From contig MU634791.1 of assembly GCA_026770595.1 (NCBI GenBank), forward strand, positions 1 through 10,170: a stretch of DNA of 10,170 nucleotides, in the 5' to 3' direction. Positions 7,401 through 10,170 of this stretch are shown here, piece after piece. The DNA is from Ochromonadaceae sp. CCMP2298. Its lineage: Eukaryota > Sar > Synurophyceae > Ochromonadales > Ochromonadaceae. A model generated the notes under the pieces. That model had not been told where the DNA came from. It ran no database searches and saw only the letters and a program-made list of their open reading frames with translations. Positions within the stretch are counted from its first letter, which is position 1. Each line of letters starts with the position of its first letter. Position numbers and translations under genes: made by a program.

Positions 7401-10170
7401 GAAGTTCGCGGCGATACGGCAAGACGCAGGGTACAGCGGCACGGACCTTAAGACGATGCAGAGGGCGAGGTGGAGCGGTGCACCAGTATCTGCGATGCCA
7501 TGGCCGCCAGTAGGGACAGGGACAGGGAGGGGGGCAGGGACAAGGACAGAGTTAGGGATAGGGACAGAGACAGAGATCGGAGCAGGGACAGGGGCATCGG
7601 CACGAGCAAGGACAGGGATCGGAACAGGGACAGGGATAGGGGTATGAGCGCGAGCAGGGACAGGGAGAGGGATAGAGATGGGGATAGAGATGGGGACAGG
7701 GTCAGAGACAGAGACAGGGACAGTGGCCCCAGCAGGGACAGAGACAAGGTCCTGGGCAGGGACAGAGGCGGGAACAGGGGCACTAGCGAGGTTACGGGCA
7801 CAGGCTTGGGCACTGGCTCGGGTTCCAGCAGGGACAGGGGCACAGGCACAGGCGCGGTCGTCGTGACCGGCGGAGTTTCAGGCTGGATCGATCCTCACGG
7901 TTGCTCCCGCGTGTTCATTCTGAAAGGTGAGATCTGTTAGTTATTGACAGTCGATCAGGCCTGAGGCCCGCCCCTACATACTACTGCTGCTCTGACACCC
8001 TACATACTGCTACTCTCTACTGCTACTCTCGTGCCTCCATTACCCTCTAACACTCTAAACACTCTTGCGACCCCTCCCCCCCGACCTTTCTCATACGACC
8101 ACACCCCGCAGTCCTCTCTTTGTTAGCCGATTTTGTGCAGAGCACAGGCGTGACGAGCATCCACGCCATCGAGCGCGAGTTGGTGCGGGGCTGGCTGGGG
8201 GAGGCCAAGCGCGCCTGCTGCCTGCCTGGCTACAAGGCGGAGGAGGTGCTGTACGGACATACTGGGTGCTCTCCCGCCCGCACCTACTGGACTGCGCCGC
8301 AGCAGCTGCTCAGGTGGTGGGAGAGCAACGTCGTGAGCGAGCGAGGGTTTGCGGCACTGCAGCATGACGCACGATGTGGCGGCGAAGGCATCCGGACGAT
8401 GCAGAGGGCGAGCTGGAGCAGGGCGGCGGTGCAGTGGTGCACGGCTATCTGCAAGTCCATGGCCGCGAGCAGCCTTATTCAAGCTAGACCACCCTCAGCC
8501 ACTGCCGCTATGACAAGCACTGCCTTGGCTTATGCCTCTGCCTCTACCTCTGCCCCTCCCCCTGTCCCTGCCCATACCTCTGCCTCTGCCTCTGCCTCTG
8601 CCTTAACCACCATCCCTGCCCTTACTTCTGCCTCCACATCTACCTCTGCCTCTATCTCTGCCTCTACCTCTGCCCCTCCCCCTGTCCCTGCCTCAGTCTC
8701 TGCCCCTGCCTCCGCCTCTGTCTTAACCACCGCCCCTGCCCTTACTTCTGCCTCCACATCTACCTCTGCCTCTATCTCTGCCTCTACATCTACATCTGCC
8801 TCTGCCTCTGCCTTCACTCCTGCCCCTCTCCCTGCTCCTGCCTCAGTCTCTGTCCCTGCCTCTACTGCCTCTGAGGGCAGCGGCGATCGAGCAGTGTCCC
8901 TAAGTACGCGCACGGGCGAGGCAGCCGCACCCCCTTCCGGCAGCAGCCGCGGCGCCCCACCTTCCGACACGTTTGCGGCCCCCCTCCCCTTCAACAACTG
9001 CTCTCGCGTGTTCATTCTGAAAGGTGAGATCTAGAAGGCGTTGGCAGTCGATCGGGCCTGAGGCCCGTGATCTACATACTACTGCTACTCTGACACTCTA
9101 CATGCTACTGCTAATCTAACGCCCCACTTACGCTCTAACATCCCTGCACCTCCCTCCTATTGCCACACCCCGCAGTCCTCTCCTTCTTGGCCGATTTCGT
9201 GCAGCGCACAGGGGTGACCAGCATCCACGACATCATGCAGGAGGTTATATGGGCCTGGCTCGAGAATGCCCTTCGCTCCTGCTGCCAGCACAGCTACTGG
9301 GAGAAGGAGAGGTTCCACGGGGGCGTGTGCTTTGTGGAAGCAGACTCGCGCACCTACTGGACTGTGCCGCAGCAGCTGCTCAGCTGGTGGAAGAGCAACG
9401 CGATGGATCCAATACGGTTCGAGCAACTGCAGCAGGACGCAGCGTACAGTGGCACAGACCTCAACTCGATGCAGAGGGCGAGGTGGAGCAGGGCAGCGGG
9501 TTTTTGCTGCAATAGCATCTGCAATTCCATGACCGCCAACTCTTTTGAAGTCACGCCCTCCGCTGCCGCCCCTACTGCCCCTGCTGCCCCTACTGCCCCT
9601 ACTGCCCCTACTGCCCCTACTGCCCCTACTGCCCCTGCTGCCCCTGCTGCCCCTACTGCCCTTATTGCCGCAACGGCCCCTGCCACATGGACTGCCTTCG
9701 CCTCCGCCTCTGCCTCTTTTGGCTTCTCCGCCTATCCCGGTGTCTCTGCCTTAGCCTCTGCCTCTGCCTCAAGCGCCCTCCCTCCCAGTCATGGCATCAC
9801 TAGCACCGCCCCCCCTTCCGACACTATTGCGGCAGGCATGCACACAGGCGCGCAGGCACGGGCTTGTACTATCGAGCTTACGGGCTGCTCGCAGGTGTTC
9901 ATTCTGAAAGGTGAGTTCTGTTAGGTGCTGGCAGTTGGTTGGTCCTGAGGCCCCCGCCCTATACACCACCTCTACTCTCGTTCCTCACTTCCCCTCTTAA
10001 TGATGTATTACCCTCTCATGCCCCTCAAACCCCCCTACTGCCTACTGCCTACTGCTCCCGCCAGTGCTGACGTCCATCGCCAGTGCCGTGCGTGGCAAGC
10101 GCCTGTCCGGCATCTCCTCCCTCAAGCCCGAGCTGGTGCAGGGCTGGCTGGGGGAGGCCAAGCGCGCCTG
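3900..10170 (+). CDS. Large tandem-exon-cassette gene, unknown function (exons 1-8, runs off the right edge)
   Basis: Coding exons are 3900-4458, 4548-5366, 5490-6200, 6339-7010, 7163-7926, 8112-9023, 9176-9910 and 10065 onward. Every junction has GT-AG borders with the donor GTGAG, and every exon break falls after the first base of a codon. Exons 2-8 are homologous. Each codes an unrecognised roughly 115-130 residue domain, a low-complexity linker and, where complete, a CSRVFILK-type tag. Repeat exons 2, 3, 4, 6 and 7 are exact multiples of three (819, 711, 672, 912 and 735 nt), whereas exon 5 (764 nt) is not. Joining all exons as annotated reads through exons 1-4, shifts frame in exon 5 and stops at 7645-7647 after 1081 residues; skipping exon 5 keeps the frame open to the window edge. 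I see no signal peptide or membrane segment. The product could be a scaffold-like bead-string or a family of alternatively spliced forms. I do not recognise the family. Confidence 0.8.
4459..4547 (+). other. Intron 1 (89 nt, phase 1)
   Basis: Donor GTGAGTTC, acceptor CGCGCAG. It is pyrimidine-rich with several CTCTAAC/TCTAAC-like branch-point candidates (about 4498-4532). It is the shortest intron of the gene and lacks the hairpin seen in introns 2-7. Splicing joins ...SIH to VLSSLAS, matching the later junctions. Confidence 0.85.
4548..5366 (+). CDS. Exon 2: cassette with Ala/Pro/Ser linker
   Basis: 273 codons, phase 1 at both ends. The domain opens VLSSLASFMRGKRVTSIF and contains NACCLPSYEEMEKLYGG, TYWTKKKQLVAWWNNN and QRARWSLVVV, giving the shared landmarks CCLPSY, YGG, YWT, WW and RARWS. 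It is the most divergent cassette in its middle (NRCDIYILYKHAQYEG). The linker is long: poly-Ala, then Ala-Pro and Ala-Ser alternation, then a segment containing SLSTRTGEAAAPPSGSS that recurs almost unchanged in exon 6. It ends YCSRVFILK. Its opening RGKR is shared with exon 8, not with exons 3-7. Confidence 0.8.
5012..5175 (+). repeat. Ala-Pro/Ala-Ser coding hexamer repeat in exon 2
   Basis: Imperfect tandem copies of gcccct and gcctct, in frame as Ala-Pro and Ala-Ser. The cyclic form cctgcc differs by one base from the complement (cctgtc) of the gacagg unit in exons 3-5. Confidence 0.9.
5367..5489 (+). other. Intron 2 (123 nt, phase 1, stop-free)
   Basis: Donor GTGAGATCC, acceptor CCCCGCAG. 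A branch-point candidate, CTCTAACAC, lies about 35-40 nt before the acceptor. The length is a multiple of three with no in-frame stop, so unspliced RNA stays open. I call it an intron because its borders and interior match the other introns and the exon ends coincide with the module boundaries. Confidence 0.8.
5490..6200 (+). CDS. Exon 3: cassette with hybrid Ala/Thr/Pro then Arg-Asp linker
   Basis: 237 codons, symmetric phase 1. The domain is close to consensus: VLSLLADFVQRTGVTSIHDI, REAKRVCCLPSYKAEEKLYGG (split as REAK and RVCCLPSY), TYWTAPEQLHRWLENYAM, FAVLQQDAAY, MQKARWSRAVVERC and CNSMAAS. The linker starts with a TPTAPTAPSPPTAPT-type stretch, as in exon 7, then changes at about 6000 to dense Arg-Asp/Lys-Asp repeats, as in exons 4 and 5. 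It ends GCSRVFILK. The mixed linker suggests descent from recombination between two cassette types. Confidence 0.85.
6007..6174 (+). repeat. Arg-Asp coding hexamer repeat in exon 3
   Basis: Imperfect tandem gacagg/gatagg units, in frame as Asp-Arg with interspersed Asp-Lys and Gly-Arg. The result is a highly charged, balanced acidic/basic tract. Confidence 0.9.
6201..6338 (+). other. Intron 3 (138 nt, phase 1)
   Basis: Donor GTGAGATCT, acceptor CTGTCTAG. An in-frame TAG near the donor would end translation if it were retained. It carries a predicted hairpin at 6231-6243 (gggcc / aga / ggccc), starting 30 nt after the donor. CTCTAAC at about 6292 is a branch-point candidate. Confidence 0.85.
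6339..7010 (+). CDS. Exon 4: cassette with Arg-Asp/Glu-Gly-Asp linker
   Basis: 224 codons, symmetric phase 1. The domain opens VLSLFAAFVRSTGVTSIHDI and retains WFREAK, YGG, HWTEPGQLLRWWESNAV, ALQQDARCSGTDLK, MQRARWS and ERCTSIC. It lacks the CCLPSY motif, reading SAWSHSMCKEQE instead, so the paired cysteines are not essential to every copy. The linker is Asp-Arg with Glu-Gly-Asp variants, then GTGTGEVMVTGEGPGW, and it ends RCSRVFILK. Exon 5 is its closest relative. It holds the two 10-bp repeats tggagcggtg (6653-6662 and 6669-6678) that flank the segment missing from exon 5. Confidence 0.85.
6709..6922 (+). repeat. Arg-Asp/Glu-Gly coding repeat in exon 4
   Basis: gacagg units interleaved with gacagggaggggg units, in frame as Asp-Arg and Asp-Arg-Glu-Gly. 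Open in more than one frame, which explains the overlapping spurious open frames on both strands. Confidence 0.9.
7011..7162 (+). other. Intron 4 (152 nt, phase 1)
   Basis: Donor GTGAGATCTG, acceptor CTGTCTAG. The first about 40 nt are almost identical to intron 5. Predicted hairpin at 7041-7053 (aggcc / taa / ggcct). The interior repeats a ctacatactactgct-like phrase twice. Confidence 0.85.
7163..7926 (+). pseudogene. Exon 5: cassette broken by a 16-bp deletion (frameshift)
   Basis: The domain frame reads VLSLLADFVKSTRMSSINDI, WLREAKRACCLPSCKEQE, YGG, TYWTLPKQLLSWWEGN and GTDLKTMQRARWSG, then shifts at about 7471-7480. Exon 4 has two copies of tggagcggtg with tggtgg between them at this point; exon 5 has one copy and no spacer. 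That is a net loss of 16 nt, and the exon length of 764 is not a multiple of three. The shifted frame codes a Gly-Thr tract to the TGA at 7645-7647. The ancestral frame resumes from about 7470 (VERCTSIC, then Asp-Arg repeats, TGAVVVTGGVSGW, GCSRVFILK) and is open to the exon end. Splice sites are intact. It may be a dead exon, a skipped exon or an assembly error. Confidence 0.8.
7512..7846 (+). repeat. Arg-Asp coding hexamer repeat in exon 5
   Basis: The longest gacagg-type tract in the array. In the ancestral frame it codes Asp-Arg with Ser/Gly interruptions; in the frame reached after the deletion it codes Gly-Thr-rich sequence. Confidence 0.9.
7927..8111 (+). other. Intron 5 (185 nt, phase 1)
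   Basis: Donor GTGAGATCTG, acceptor CCCCGCAG. The longest intron of the gene, with repeated tactactgct-type phrases and a CTCTAACACTCTAAACACTC branch region at about 8044-8063. The hairpin position 7957-7969 has the core ggcc/ggcc with its outer pair mismatched (A opposite C). Confidence 0.85.
8112..9023 (+). CDS. Exon 6: cassette with the longest Ala/Ser/Thr/Pro linker
   Basis: 304 codons, symmetric phase 1; the largest cassette. The domain has VLSLLADFVQSTGVTSIHAI, WLGEAKRACCLPGYKAEE, TYWTAPQQLLRWWESNVV, FAALQHDARC, MQRASWSRAAV and CTAICKSMAAS. The usual YGG position is changed (LYGHTGCSPARTYW), a small insertion. The linker carries a 120-bp (40-residue) internal tandem duplication and then shares SLSTRTGEAAAPPSGSS with exon 2, which marks exons 2 and 6 as one linker class. 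It ends NCSRVFILK. Confidence 0.85.
8541..8780 (+). repeat. 120-bp tandem duplication in the exon 6 linker
   Basis: Two copies (about 8541-8660 and 8661-8780). Each begins cctctacctctgcccctccc and ends in the same Ser/Thr/Ala phrase. The period is a multiple of three, so the frame is kept. Confidence 0.85.
9024..9175 (+). other. Intron 6 (152 nt, phase 1)
   Basis: Donor GTGAGATCTAG, acceptor CCCCGCAG. Predicted hairpin at 9054-9066 (gggcc / tga / ggccc), extendable by one pair to cgggcc/ggcccg. CTCTAACATCC is the branch-point candidate, about 40 nt before the acceptor. Confidence 0.85.
9176..9910 (+). CDS. Exon 7: cassette with Ala-Pro-Thr linker
   Basis: 245 codons, symmetric phase 1. The domain has VLSFLADFVQRTGVTSIHDI, WLENALRSCCQHSYWEKE, TYWTVPQQLLSWWKSNAM, QLQQDAAYSGTDLN and MQRARWSRA. 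It then diverges to GFCCNSICNSMTANS, adding cysteines where the other copies have VVERC. The linker is an Ala-Pro-Thr repeat followed by Ala/Ser-rich sequence and PPSDTIAAG, resembling the end of the exon 6 linker (PPSDTFAA). The tag reads CSQVFILK, the only R-to-Q change seen in the tag. Confidence 0.85.
9567..9663 (+). repeat. 9-bp Ala-Pro-Thr coding repeat in exon 7
   Basis: About ten copies of gcccctact with gct variants, in frame as Ala-Pro-Thr/Ala. The period differs from the hexamers of the other linkers. Confidence 0.9.
9911..10064 (+). other. Intron 7 (154 nt, phase 1)
   Basis: Donor GTGAGTTCTG, acceptor CCCGCCAG. The hairpin position 9941-9953 can pair as ggtc/ggcc with one U-G wobble and a CTGA loop. 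The interior is less like the other introns. The acceptor introduces an exon that resembles exon 2 rather than exons 3-7. Confidence 0.8.
10065..10170 (+). CDS. Exon 8: start of another cassette (truncated by the window edge)
   Basis: The visible part reads VLTSIASAVRGKRLSGIS, then LKPELVQGWLGEAKRAC, continuing past the edge. The xSxASxxRGKR opening matches exon 2 (VLSSLASFMRGKR), whereas the WLGEAKRAC part matches exon 6. The array therefore continues beyond this window. Confidence 0.75.

Noticed and set aside
4810-9686. Long minus-strand open frames through the linker regions (for example 4810-5328, 5710-6192, 6523-6981, 7448-7849, 8530-9015)
   Set aside because: They are complements of stop-poor hexamer and Ala/Pro repeats. 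The + strand frames have the conserved domain, consistent splice sites and the invariant tag; the minus frames have only simple repeats.
4548-10170. CRISPR-like or transposon array reading of the repeats
   Set aside because: The repeat period of about 800-1100 bp, coding content, phase-consistent introns and absence of terminal repeats or transposase fit duplicated exons, not CRISPR or a mobile element.

Overview
The window looks like nuclear DNA of a GC-rich unicellular eukaryote. It has short GT-AG spliceosomal introns with pyrimidine-rich 3' ends, long (CT)n and (CA)n microsatellites, proteins full of low-complexity tracts, and no bacterial operon or ribosome-binding-site layout. I cannot place the species; an intron-bearing protist or alga would fit. 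All supported genes are on the + strand.

Layout. (1) 3-1502: the 3' part of a gene entering from the left edge. It is one open frame coding a Gly/Ser/Thr/Asp-Ala low-complexity protein of unknown function with a Leu-rich hydrophobic stretch near its end. (2) 1503-2512: no gene seen; G/A-rich simple sequence, an 11-bp triplicate repeat, then more AT-rich DNA. (3) 2513-3243: a complete two-exon gene for a 155-residue SnoaL-like (NTF2 superfamily) protein, whose intron is almost entirely CT and CA microsatellite. (4) 3244-3899: no gene seen. (5) 3900 to beyond 10170: one large gene, the main feature of the window.

The large gene has a unique first exon followed by at least seven tandem, homologous exons (exon 8 runs off the right edge). 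Every intron sits in phase 1, so each repeat exon is a symmetric cassette that could be skipped, duplicated or swapped without changing frame. Each cassette codes the same three-part module: a roughly 115-130 residue, probably helical domain that I do not recognise (VLSLLADF..., an AKRACCLPSY-like stretch, YWT, WW, QRARWS), a highly variable low-complexity linker, and a nearly invariant C-terminal tag CSRVFILK. Linkers are Ala/Pro/Ser/Thr-rich in exons 2, 6 and 7, Arg-Asp-rich in exons 4 and 5, and a hybrid in exon 3. Exon 5 lacks 16 bp between two 10-bp direct repeats that exon 4 still carries, which shifts the frame and leads to a stop at 7645-7647 if the exon is included.

The introns are related to one another too. 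Introns 2-7 each carry a small predicted hairpin starting exactly 30 nt downstream of the 5' splice site, with varied loop and outer-pair sequence. The array is therefore best read as an actively duplicating and recombining exon-cassette family. Whether the protein is one long bead-string or the cassettes are alternatively spliced cannot be settled from DNA alone.
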